Below the pieces are notes generated by a model. That model was not told where the DNA came from. It was given only the letters and a program-made list of their open reading frames with translations, and made no database searches. A stretch of 64,000 nt of DNA from Atriophallophorus winterbourni (taxonomy: Eukaryota > Platyhelminthes > Trematoda > Plagiorchiida > Microphallidae). The stretch lies in assembly GCA_013407085.1 (NCBI GenBank), contig JACCGJ010000678.1, forward strand, positions 62,001-126,000, in the 5' to 3' direction. The position numbers were made by a program, and so were the translations under genes. Shown here piece by piece: positions 1 through 10,549 of the stretch. Each line of letters starts with the position of its first letter. Within the stretch, counting starts at the first letter, position 1.

Positions 1-1170
1 ACCATGGTGTTGACTTCATGACAAATTGAAATCCGTGTCAGCCTCTTTCGCTACAATGATTAGCTTTACTGGGAGAGCGACTATACATGGAGGCTGAACT
101 CTAAATACTCTAAACGGCGAACGTTTAAGTTGAATGGCTAACCTGCAGTTGTCAACGCAACCACAATGATTATGAAAAACACTCGTTCCACTAAAGAGCT
201 TGTGTCGACTTTTCAGTAGTCACCATTGATAGGGGCTTGTCACAATTAGTGTTGGGGAGGCGACATTATTAAGCCCAATGAATATCATGTCCATAGAATG
301 GAAATCCGTTGAATTCCAAAGGGAATACGATCTTTTGAAAGGACGCACTTTCGATAAAAAATACATTTTTAAAACAGACATGTAAGCTCTCGCTCGATAT
401 TGACCTTACAAGTGTGAACAACTTGCCTTCGACCACGTCATCATTTTGACGGGGGAGAACGGATGGTATTTGAAGCTGCTGGACGGAGATCTCGTGGTGG
501 GCAAGATAGATATTCAAGAATTTAGCAATAAAGTAGTGTGCAAAGGTGTGGCGTATGAGATTATCAAATGATTCGAATATCCATTCACGGTCAACACCGT
601 CCAGCAATGACCGCTACAAAATAACCAAGTATTTTTGTTCTTCTACAGAGTGTGAGTCTGTAAGAAATGATTAAGTTGCGGTTGGGTTGTTTACTTCCTT
701 CTCTCGGGCATAAGTCCATTTATTCAATTAAAGGTACGAAAATCGCTGAAAGCGTTCATAGCCATATAAGATAGCTAGTCGTTTGTTTGGAAGCTGGTTG
801 TCTTTCTTCAGCAGAAATAAGCTGAAACTAATTGCCGTTGATTGGTTTATTTTATATTCTTTGCGCATTCTATTACACCGGATATACCCTGGATCTCGAT
901 AAACCGACTGCTACAATTAAATTCATGCATAACCCTTCATTGTTCATGTAATTGTGCCTCTTAGATAGTTATACATTTTGCATGAGCCGCCGAGCAATTT
1001 GTATGCATGTGTAAAACAAGCTGGCACTGACCAACCCTTGTCATGCATATCTCCCCTGCATTTATGTTTTTGTTTGTCGTATGGCATGCATTTATGTACA
1101 CGCTCAAGAAATTTCATCGCGGAATCACAACAGTGCCAAGTCATTAAAATGCATCCATCTTTACTTTCAG
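1..1170. other. Myosin intron sequence, no recognised element
   Basis: No upstream motor exon is visible here. A minus-strand open stretch of 112 codons at 269-607 has no family I recognise and no splice context, so I do not call it a gene. Confidence 0.5.
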
Positions 1171-1258
1171 GAATCCTTGAACAAACTGATGAAAAACCTC
1201 AACTCCACCAGTCCTCACTTCATTCGTTGCATCGTGCCAAACGAATTTAAACAACCCG
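1171..1258 (+). CDS. Mhc: Myosin exon a: end of upper 50K region
   Basis: Encodes [18 protein letters not shown], the very conserved motor segment before the SH helices. The acceptor is ttactttcag and the donor is gtatgt. The exon ends in phase 1, with the Gly codon split. More than 1.1 kb of intron precedes it in the window. Confidence 0.93.
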
Positions 1259-4200
1259 GTATGTTGGATTTGAAAGTAATTTTAGACTCATTGTTGTTCA
1301 TTAAGTCAGGTTAAATCCCGCTCCGGTCTGTCACATTGTTGACCCACACCTCGAGTACTTTCGTTCCCCTTTTCCCGTTCAGCTATCTATTGCTTTACGA
1401 TTCACACACCGTGTTCTACCATTCTAATGTTAATCACCTACACCCACGAATCCCACAACATAAGAGAATACCAAATGGTTGAACCGTTTACTACTCACAT
1501 GACAAAGAATCACACAGACAGCTTAATGATGTACAAACCGACTAATTACAACCGACACCTCTATACCGGTTGTGACTTTGATCTGATTCGCCACTCGATT
1601 TCGTATCATTCAGTTCGCCTCAATCCCTCAACGTTTTGGGCTGGTTTTCTCGGTTTGCTGCTGTTTTTGCACAGCTGGTCACTTAAACCGTTTTCGAACA
1701 GCTCTTTCGAAACCAAAATTCTCGCAGGTTTACGTTTGATGTCGTTGGTATTTTCGGCGCTTCATACTCCTGTGTTGTGTCGGATGGTTGTGTTATGCAT
1801 ATCATCTGTGACCGCATGATTAGCGCTGTTTGCTAATTTACTACATCCCTCTAAACTGGGTAATTAACTCTATTATGTTTGTTTGAATCTTGCTACATTT
1901 TGTTTTCACATTTCAAAATACTTCACTTTCTGTGCTGTTAAATTACAACAAACATTCCAAACATCTACACATTTCTAGGTGTCATTGACGCCCATTTGGT
2001 ACTGCATCAGCTTCACTGTAACGGTGTACTGGAAGGAATTCGTATCTGCCGCAAAGGCTTCCCTAACCGAATGATCTACTCTGAATTCAAACAACGGTAA
2101 ATACATTGCAGGATTATATGTTTCACGTCCGTGCTATTATTAAATGGAAAATCATTCCTAATTCCGGTATAATTACTTTCCAGTTATTCGATTTTGGCTC
2201 CGAACGCGATTCCTGATGGTTTTGTGGACGGACGTCAAGTGACTGAGAAACTATTGGAAGCCACACAATTGGATAAATCGCTTTATCAATGTGGTAACAC
2301 AAAAGTGTTCTTCAAGGCTGGTACGCTGGCTAGTTTAGAAGATATGCGTGATGAAAAGTTGTCCGCGATAATTAGCTTGTTCCAAGCGGAGATTCGTGGA
2401 TATCTGATGCGCAAACAATACCGAAAATTGCAAGACCAAAGGTCAGATATATGAGTTGCAGTTTGTCTGTTTTATTCGTCACATACACCTACATTACATT
2501 AACCTTGAATATGTTAGGTTTAATCATGGAAAGCCACCGATGAGTACGCTAAACGCTAATGCACAATATATTACTTTTAAATAGATAGTAGCTTATAATA
2601 TTGTTTGTTTTTGTGCAGGGTTGCGCTGACGCTAATGCAACGAAATATTCGAAAATACCTTATGCTTCGAAATTGGCCATGGTGGCGGTTGTACACCAAA
2701 GTCAAACCCATGTTGAACATAGCGCGCCAAGAAGAGGAAATGAAAAAGGCTGCAGAAGAACTTGCCAAACTTAAAGAGGATTACGAGAAATTGGAAAAAT
2801 TGAAAAAAGAACTTGAAGAACAAAATGTCACTGTTTTGCAACAAAAGAATGATTTGTTCCTACAGCTTCAGACCGAACAAGATAGCTTGGCTGAAGCTGA
2901 GGAGAAAATTTCCAACTTGGTTCTTCAACGTGGCGATTTGGAGACCCGCATCAAGGAGTTGGAAGAACGTTTGGCTGACGAGGAGGAAACCTCATCGAAC
3001 CTGAATGAAATGAAAAAGAAACTCAACGCGGAAATTGAGGAATTGAAAAAGGACGTGGAAGATTTGGAGTCTTCGTTGCAGAAAGCGGAACAAGAAAAGC
3101 AAACCAAGGACAACCAGATTCGTACTCTTCAAGGCGAGATTGCTCAACAAGACGAGACTATCACAAAGTTGAACAAGGAGAAGAAAGCGTTGGATGAACA
3201 AAATAAACGCACGCAAGAAGCCTTGCAAGCCGAAGAAGATAAAGTTAACCACTTGAACAAATTGAAGGCCAAATTGGAATCAACTCTGGACGAGGTAAAG
3301 TGTCATTTAGTGTCAAATTTAGCATGAATGCGCAGTATGATATAAGAATTAATGAAATACTGTTTTTAACAATGTATGCATAATTTAATTGAGCACAATG
3401 TTGTCACTAAAGGAGTTCGTTTGTGTTTGAACGGTCAGTGTAAGTTTGGCGTGATTTCGTGTACAGAATTCGATGATTAACTAAGATGCTTGCTTCCAAC
3501 TTAGCAAAGTTCTCTCCATTATTTTCGTTCAACTTGAAAATTCTCCTTATTCTCATTTCATTGCACTCTTTCCGCTAATTCTCTTGAAAATGTGGTTGGT
3601 TGTTTGAGAACGTTTTAGGAGATTGAAGCAATGCGTCAGAAGCGGTCAACACACAGATAATTGATTGTTTCTGTTTAGTGTCTCCGCGTTCATATAAACA
3701 GTGAAGTACATATAAAGGACGATATATATGTTTGCTTCAGTTTCGTTATTGCGTGAAATTATTTTAGTTTTTCGGTACACGTTTTGTAACATGCGTTTTT
3801 GTTTAAAGATGGAAGAGAATCTGGCCAGAGAACAGAAGATTCGTGGTGACGTTGAAAAAGCAAAGCGGAAATTGGAAGGTGATTTGAAAGCAACGCAAGA
3901 GACGGTTGATGACCTTGAACGTGTCAAACGTGATCTTGAGGAACAACTCAGACGCAAGGATGCCGAAATTGGTGGATTAAACAGTAAATTTGAAGACGAA
4001 CAGGGTATTGTAGCTCAACTGCAGCGAAAGATCAAGGAACTTCAAACAAGAATACAAGAATTGGAAGAGGATCTCGAAGCCGAACGTGCTGCTCGTTCAA
4101 AATCAGAGAAAGCTCGTCAACAAGTAAGCCTTCATGGAAATACATTGTATTATTTTTTCATCCTCGTGAAACTTTGCAACGGTATGGTTATTTCTCATAG

Positions 4201-7200
4201 GTGGAAGCTGAGCTAGAAGAGGTTGTTGATCGACTAGAAGAGCAAGATGGAGTGAATGCAGCGCAAATGGATTTGACAAAGAAACGTGAAAACGAATTGA
4301 TAAAGTGAAGCGCGACCTTGAAGAAGCGCGCATTCAAAACGAGCAAGCTGTGGCTGCCATGCGTAAAAAACAAAACGATGCTGTCAGTGAAATGGCTGAT
4401 CAATTGGATCAGGCGAATAAGGCAAAAGCAAAGTGAGTTTGTGCAAGCTCAGCAATCGTTTCGTTAATCTATCAATTTAAATAGAACCAATGTGACAAAA
4501 TGTTAGTATTATCCGAGTTTGCTTGTTTACCACGTTGGGTTCCACGAAATCCAATTCAACCTGGTTCATCATTCTTACAGAGAGAATCGTGACCGGTGTC
4601 TGCCTTGTTGCAGGCATTTTCTCTGAGTGAATGCCAAATATTGTATGTTATCTAGTGTGAAGGCTTGTAGTGCACGCCGGCTGTGTAGTTCTATTTTGTC
4701 ATGCTTATGTGGCAGTTTAACATTTGATTCCTGCGACCCAAGTAACCTCGTCACGTGGATAATCAGATTCTAGATAACCCTTTCAGAAATGGCATGTAGT
4801 GATCCTGGGAAGTGAATATATATGCAGTGGGATTAGATTCATTGGTTTTCCTATTTAAACTTCAAGTGACAATTTGATGTAATTGCCAGTTTAATTTATT
4901 GAAATTTGATATTAACAAGTTCCTTCTGACGAAACTGAATCTGGAACGAATCCTAGCCTGACGACTGACGCAGCAAAACCCCCATAGTTCAACGTAAAAC
5001 GTGCACAAAATTTGAACCTGGCGCCCCGCTAAATGTCCTTTTTGTAAGTGAGAAACGTAGAAAATTCGTAGAGCCACTGGTTTGATGGGTAGCCAAAAAT
5101 ATTAAATTTCTGGTTTACTTAATAGCACAGCCGGTTCGAAGGCCACAAAACCATTATACTTCATTTAGCCCGACACTAAAGAGTTGAATTTATTGTTTTC
5201 TAGTCAAAATCTTCCGTCTTTCATATTTGACATGCAAATCCGAATCGCTTAATTGCTCTATTATTAATCAATTACTTAATTATCATGTCGCAGAGCTGAA
5301 AAGGAACGAAGCCAGTTCAAGGCCGAATTGGATGATCTTCACAACCAAGTTGATAGCGTGACGAAGGCTAAAGTATGTCATAGTTTCGAATGACATTTTC
5401 ACATACGCGGTTATTCACACTGACTCTAATTTTATTACCCCGGTTTTAGTTAAACGCCGAGAAGAACGCCAAGGCGTTGGAAATGCAGTTGCAGGAAGTT
5501 CAAGCCAAACTGGACGAGACTGTACATTCGTTGAACGATCAGTCCTCAATCAAAGCGAGGAGCGCACAAGAAAATGCGGAACTTCAGCGGCAATTGGAAG
5601 AGGCCGAATCTCAAATTAGCCAGCTATCCAAAGTCAAGCAGCAACTTTCCGCTCAACTTGAAGAGGCACGGCATAATTTGGAAGAAGAAAGCCGGGTGTG
5701 TGGCCGTTCATTTTGTGTGTTGCGCAGGAATGCTTCGAATAATTTGATGTTTACAGAGGATAATTTTAAAAATAATATACAATGGAAAAGTTCAGTGACG
5801 GTTATGGTGTGTAAGTGAGGGGATGTCAGCACCACAATAAATTGTTCGTTTATAAACATCGTGAGAGCTTTGTCAGGAATCAGATTGTGATTCTGCAATT
5901 GAACATTGTTGTTTCTTATAAAAACTGTATTTCTCAGTGACATTCATGTAACCATTGTTTACTACTTTACCACTGTTTCAAGGCTCACTGCAACTTTACT
6001 TTACTTTTGTGCGATTATCTCCTCCTTGAGGCTGAGTCGACTTCAATGAAGATTTTTGGGAATTTGGGTACAAAGCGGCGTCCCCAGCACCACTCGGCGT
6101 TTGTTCGAGTCAGCTTCTCTAGCCTTTGCACAACCAAGTGCGACCTGCACCTGACTCCGCTTGATGAGGACAAACAGCGAGAAAGAGGTTGTGGTGTTTA
6201 AATGAGCACCACAACCGTATAGCGTCAACCGCTGCCGAACATCACATGATGCGACCTCATATATTGCAGCTCCCAGCTTGGGGCTCATTAACACTCGATG
6301 ATATTTTAGGATTTCAGTTCATTAAGTTAATCATGACAGATACAATTTGTGAACTTCTGTGTGGAATTTCGATTGCCATCATAGAAGCTCTCTTTCGCAG
6401 CCGTTCCGATTGGTTTGCCAAAAGCATGCGCAAGTTGCTGAAATTTCACTTTTCCCGTAGTAAATGCTACATACCATGCCCAATTATTCTGCCGACGGTA
6501 TTTTATTGTGATACACCTTTGATTCTAATGTTGTGATATAGAGATCTACTGTGCCGACTGATGAGACTTGTAACTATTGCGAATGGCATAGCTTAGCAAA
6601 CTTCCAAAGTACAACAACCTATGGTAAAATGCAACGCTTTACGTCAACTAGTTATTTTGGACGTTTATTTGATTAATTCAATCGCCATCCGTTGTATAAC
6701 AATCAATCGAACTTCGTTTACTTCAGATGAAAGCCAAATTGAATTCCGAAGTTCGAAATCTGTCCAGCGATTTGGACTCATTGCGTGAATCACTTGAAGA
6801 AGAGCAAGGAGGCAAAGCCGATCTTCAACGTCAATTACAAAAACTTCAAGGAGAACTTCAACAGCTTCGCAGTCGTGGTGGCGGTGGTGGTGACGTGCGC
6901 TCGGAGGAAATGGAAGAGCTGAAACGCCGTCTGACCGCGAAGATCCAGGAATTAGAATCCGAATGTGAGGCAGCCAAATCCAAATGTGGACAACTTGAGA
7001 AGACTAAGGCCAGACTTCAGGGTGAGTTGGAGGATTTGATGGTTGATGTGGAGCGCGCCAATGGGTTGGCAAGTCAACTCGAACGAAAGCAAGGCAATTT
7101 CAATCGCACTCTGCAAGAATGGCAGAAAAAGTATGCGGATTCACAGGTATGTTCACATTTCAAACAACGTCATATGCTAATCACCGAAAGTCAAAACGGC

Positions 7201-10200
7201 AAATGTTGTGCGTCATTTCCTTCTCGAATGACTCCTTTGTAATTCTGAGTTTGTGACTCTGATGGAAAACTCCCGAGTCCTATAACATTCGCAATAGTAC
7301 CTTAACTTTACGACCAGATTAATCTAAGGGTGACGCGTTTGTGACGCACGTGTCTTTGTGACAATATACTGGCGTTTATTCTACGTAGACTACATTTTCA
7401 CTCTTTCAACCGAACATAATCTTTACTGTCTCGAATTGACGACAGCGTGTATTTAGAAAACGGTTATTGAGTTTTTGTGTGAGTGATGCGATCACTACAA
7501 GAGATTTGGGAAATAACTTTGTTATCAGGACACTAGGACACACGAAAGCCAGTGCATATCTGTGGTTAACCTAGCGGGAAGCAGTACAGATGATATAATA
7601 ACACCCATTGAACAAGGTTTTAAGCTGTCGCATATATTTTTGCGATTTTCGTCGCTAGACATTTTAAGATAGAATAGGGTTTAAAGCTAAGACTAATCTA
7701 TTCGAAGACGAACGTGTTAACCATTATACCATACTAGACACTACACACGCGATTAATCTGGTTGATGAATTGTTATATTTTGCTTTGGGCTTAGGTTCGT
7801 GTATCTATTCACATCTTATTATTTTCAGGCTGAATTGGAAAATGCACAACGTGAAGCCCGCGCGCAATCGACCGAACTGTTCCGACTAAAAGCCCAGCTT
7901 GAGGAAGCTCATGATCAAATTGAAGGTGTCCGTCGTGAGAACAAAAACTTGAGTGGTCAGTGTCATAAATGCTAAATAAATGCAATCACAAGTTTGCATC
8001 AATGTTAAACAACGCATTTATCTTTTCCAACCCTAGATGAAATTCATGACTTGACTGAACAGCTTGGCGAGGGTGGACGATCGGTTCATGAGATTGACAA
8101 GGCTAGACGTCGTCTTGAAATGGAGAAAGAAGAACTTCAGGCTGCCTTAGAAGAGGCTGAAGGTGCTCTGGAGCAAGAAGAAGCGAAATTGCAACGTGCT
8201 CAGTTAGAAATGAGCCAGGTAAAAGAAGATTACGATTACATATTGCTTTCGAGTTTAGTAGAACACAGCTTTTCGAACCACTAAAGACGTTCTAGACACC
8301 TCAGCGCTGTAACCGCCGCATGCAAATGAGCATTTTGGGTATATTTTTAATCCAGCGGTTATGTAACACTAAAAATTGCTCATTGGGTGGCACGCACTTG
8401 ATTAAAAATAATGATTACGGGATGCGAACTTATCAAATCGGTTTCATCTTTATTGAAGCCTGTGGTTGTATCATCTTTCTGTTGCCTTGAAATTTTTTCT
8501 CAACCTTCATTATTTAGGTTCGACAAGAAATCGATCGAAGACTTGCCGAGAAAGAGGAAGAATTTGAGGCTACCCGCAAAAACCACCAGCGCGCCATGGA
8601 ATCACAACAGGCCAGTCTGGAGGCTGAAGCAAAGGGTAAAGCCGAAGCGCTTCGTGTAAAGAAGAAACTGGAACAAGATATCAACGATTTGGAAGTCAGT
8701 TTGGATACAGCTAATCGTGGCCGTGCTGAGATGGAGAAAAACGTGAAAAAGATGCAACAACAATTGCGCGAGATGCAAACTCAACTGGAGGATGAGCAGC
8801 GCCAACGTGACGACATTCGTGAGCAGTTCCAAGCCGCAGATCGTCGTGCAACGATGTTGACCGGAGAAATCGATGAGCTGCGTACCGCGTTGGAGCAAGC
8901 AGAACGCGGACGAAAGATGGCTGAATCTGAACGCGCGGAAGCATCGGATAGGGCCACTGAATTGTCAACTCAAAACGCATCATTGGCAGCCCAGAAACGC
9001 AAACTCGAAGCTGATCTAGCTGCAATGCAGGTGAGACGGCGTTGTCAATTCTCCATTCATCATAATGCCTAAAGCACACTTCTGATGCTTACTCGCATAA
9101 TCAACTGTGAACCAGTCTCATTTTTATTTGATTCATGTTTCATCATTACCTTTGTTTGGTTTCTTCAGGCGGATCTCGAGGAAGCCGCAAACGAGGCCAA
9201 ACAGGCAGACGAGCGTGCCAAAAAAGCGACTGCGGATAGCGCACGGGTCTTCGAAGAAATTCGCCAAGAGCAGGAACATACACAGCATGTAGAAAAAGCG
9301 AGAAAACAACTCGAACTGCAAGTGAGTCGATATTCAACGACATTTCTTCGCATTAATATTACTAATCAAAACGAATCTAAATGCACATTCGTCTCTTTCC
9401 CAGGTGAAAGAAATGCAAGCTCGCTTGGAAGATAGTGAATCAGGGGCAATGAAAAATGGTCGCAAAGCAGTTGGCAAACTGGAGCAGCGAGTCCGTGAGT
9501 TGGAGACCGAGTTGGAAGCGGAACAAAGACGCCATGCGGAAACTCAAAAGAACCTTCGAAAAGTTGATAGGCGCATGAAGGAAATTAGTATGCAGGTAAG
9601 TGATGAAGATACAAGGGAAGCGCTTCTGACTCGTGAGAATTTAAATATTTGATCCTCGGTAGTGTAGTGGGCTTTGGAAACGCTTGTAATTATAATTGCA
9701 TTACAAACGGCGTAAAAGGTCAACCGAAAGATATTGAAAATTAATCGCACCCGTCTCTGAGAATGTTCAGAGCGTTTGTGAAAGCGTACTCAACTACCAG
9801 TCGCGTAAATTCCAAAATCCTGACACGGAAAACGAACACCAGCTTTTGTTTTTGCCGTCATTTTCCAATGAGCCAAATACATCCTTTTTCAAGCTCCATG
9901 ATTGAAGCCCAATAGTTTGCTAACCGACTCCCTTTCGCCCCTCCAAAACTGGTATCTACTCGAACGCTGTGGCCCGCGATTAAAACATTCTGAAACGTAT
10001 AGGCCTAAATTTTAATTTGGCTAAACAATAGTTTATGCATCCATCCTACTAGATTTATTATGTTCGTTTTCAGAGCGAGGAAGATAAGAAAAATCATGAT
10101 CGCATGCAGGAGTTGGTCGAAAAATTGCAAGGCAAAATCAAGACCTACAAACGTCAAGTAGAAGAGGCCGAAGAAATAGCCGCGATCAACCTGGCGAAAT

Positions 10201-10484
10201 ACCGCAAAATACAACACGAAATTGAAGATGCCGAGGAACGCGCTGATCAAGCTGAGCAAGCGCTGCAAAAATTGCGCGCCAAGAATCGATCGTCGGTTTC
10301 TACCACGAGAGCCGTCAGCGCCGCTCCTGCTGGAGCAGGGCCCGGGGTAAGTTTATCTCGAGGAACTCAGACAAAGTGCATTTAACCAGTTTTGTTGTAA
10401 TGGCACACTGAATGTTTTCAAACGTTTTCTTTGCAGAATCGTCCACGTAAACCAGCCGCAAGCATGGCCCCGGAAGAGGAATAA
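1171..10484 (+). CDS. Mhc: Muscle myosin heavy chain, 3' part (16 exons, 5' end outside window)
   Basis: Class II myosin heavy chain, the ATP-driven motor and coiled-coil rod of muscle thick filaments. The exons are 1171-1258, 1979-2096, 2184-2441, 2619-3294, 3809-4123, 4201-4432, 5294-5372, 5450-5695, 6727-7146, 7829-7955, 8037-8218, 8518-9030, 9169-9321, 9404-9595, 10074-10346 and 10437-10484, all with GT-AG borders. In order they encode the end of the motor ([12 protein letters not shown]), the SH helix region ([16 protein letters not shown]), the converter, IQ motifs, the hinge ([12 protein letters not shown]), about 1,000 residues of heptad-repeat rod and a short non-helical tail ending in MAPEEE. 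The fragment encodes about 1,306 residues. The sum is 3920 nt; exon 6 lacks one base, and restoring it makes the frame run to the TAA. The 5' motor exons lie upstream. Family identity is certain; the isoform is not resolved. Confidence 0.95.
1435..1825 (-). repeat. Dispersed repeat family R1, copy 1
   Basis: Lies in the first myosin intron. It shares the blocks cacccacgaatcccacaaca and gagaataccaaatggttgaa (diverged) with the copies near 14.9, 17.9, 19.4, 27.4, 33.4, 33.8 and 55 kb. There is no coding capacity, and the class is unknown. Confidence 0.7.
1979..2096 (+). CDS. Mhc: Myosin exon b: SH1/SH2 helix region
   Basis: Reads [19 protein letters not shown] then [20 protein letters not shown]. 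It contains the two reactive cysteines (HCNG and RICR), which matches the SH2 and SH1 positions of muscle myosins. The donor is gtaaat. Confidence 0.93.
2184..2441 (+). CDS. Mhc: Myosin exon c: converter and first IQ motif
   Basis: Starts [18 protein letters not shown] (converter) and contains [18 protein letters not shown], then an IQ-like light-chain site around [14 protein letters not shown]. The preceding intron is only 87 bp. Confidence 0.93.
2619..3294 (+). CDS. Mhc: Myosin exon d: second IQ, hinge, proximal S2 rod
   Basis: [20 protein letters not shown] is the regulatory-light-chain site and hinge. About 190 residues of charged heptad coiled coil (subfragment 2) follow. This is the longest exon of the part in the window; it ends in phase 0 with donor gtaaag. 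Confidence 0.95.
3809..4123 (+). CDS. Mhc: Myosin exon e: S2 rod
   Basis: Starts [20 protein letters not shown], joining LESTLDE of the previous exon without a gap. It is pure coiled coil of 105 codons, phase 0 at both ends. Confidence 0.95.
4201..4432 (+). CDS. Mhc: Myosin exon f, carrying a one-base deletion
   Basis: Starts [17 protein letters not shown] and reads in frame to KKRENEL near 4299, then meets TGA within a few codons. Reading one base out of phase from 4300 gives [20 protein letters not shown] to KAKAK, the expected myosin rod. One G is missing between 4299 and 4300. Splice sites on both sides are intact, so a sequence error, a strain allele or a recent null are all possible. 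Confidence 0.92.
5294..5372 (+). CDS. Mhc: Myosin exon g: rod
   Basis: Encodes [26 protein letters not shown]. It has a split Lys codon at the 5' side and phase 0 at the 3' side. The 861 bp intron before it has no recognised repeat. Confidence 0.93.
5450..5695 (+). CDS. Mhc: Myosin exon h: rod
   Basis: Starts [20 protein letters not shown] and ends RHNLEEESR at donor gtgtgt. It is 82 codons, phase 0 at both ends. The following intron carries a copy of dispersed repeat family R2. Confidence 0.94.
5998..6205 (+). repeat. Dispersed repeat family R2, copy 1
   Basis: Lies in the intron between myosin exons h and i. It begins with acttttgtgcgattatctcc and contains accactcggcgtttgttcga. It matches the copies at 46.75, 51.74 and 58.08 kb, all on the same strand. 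Confidence 0.75.
6727..7146 (+). CDS. Mhc: Myosin exon i: rod with glycine-rich interruption
   Basis: Starts [20 protein letters not shown] and ends KKYADSQ. Within the coiled coil is [17 protein letters not shown], an invertebrate-type glycine skip. It is 140 codons, phase 0 at both ends. Confidence 0.95.
7829..7955 (+). CDS. Mhc: Myosin exon j: light meromyosin
   Basis: Encodes [20 protein letters not shown] and [13 protein letters not shown]. The split Asp codon is completed by the next exon. Confidence 0.93.
8037..8218 (+). CDS. Mhc: Myosin exon k: light meromyosin
   Basis: Encodes [20 protein letters not shown], the conserved assembly segment with the GGRS skip, then [20 protein letters not shown]. 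The preceding intron is 81 bp. Confidence 0.94.
8518..9030 (+). CDS. Mhc: Myosin exon l: light meromyosin
   Basis: Starts [20 protein letters not shown] and contains [20 protein letters not shown]. It is 171 codons of uninterrupted heptads, phase 0 at both ends. Confidence 0.95.
9169..9321 (+). CDS. Mhc: Myosin exon m: light meromyosin
   Basis: Encodes [20 protein letters not shown] and [10 protein letters not shown]. It is 51 codons, phase 0 at both ends, with acceptor ttcttcag. Confidence 0.94.
9404..9595 (+). CDS. Mhc: Myosin exon n: light meromyosin
   Basis: Encodes [20 protein letters not shown] and [10 protein letters not shown], the conserved end of the rod before the assembly-competence segment. 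It is 64 codons, phase 0 at both ends. Confidence 0.94.
10074..10346 (+). CDS. Mhc: Myosin exon o: end of rod and start of tail
   Basis: Encodes [20 protein letters not shown] through [20 protein letters not shown]. The coiled coil stops near RAKNRS and a Ser/Ala/Pro-rich non-helical tail begins. Confidence 0.94.
10437..10484 (+). CDS. Mhc: Myosin terminal exon
   Basis: Encodes [15 protein letters not shown] and TAA, followed at once by a second TAA. The acceptor is ctttgcag. Confidence 0.9.
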   Translation, partial: NRPRKPAASMAPEEE

Positions 10485-10540
10485 TAAGTAGGTTCGATTT
10501 ACCGTTGAGATGGTGATCCGAATGGATCTTGAGCTCGCGA

Positions 10541-10546
10541 AATAAA
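10541..10546 (+). promoter_or_regulatory. Polyadenylation signal of the myosin gene
   Basis: AATAAA lies 57 bases after the stop codon, a normal distance for a short 3' UTR. Confidence 0.7.
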
Positions 10547-10549
10547 TAT

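Noticed and set aside
269..607. 112-codon minus-strand open frame
   Set aside because: No recognised family, no second copy in the window and no splice or promoter context.
8711..9079. Long open frames antisense to myosin exons
   Set aside because: Shadows of the coding strand with no family signal.
9655..9728. Sequence starting like the 5' half of tRNA-Asp (tcctcggtagtgtagtgg)
   Set aside because: Only about 18 bases match. There is no anticodon arm or acceptor 3' strand, and the B-box-like ggtcaaccga is weak and misplaced. It lies in a myosin intron.
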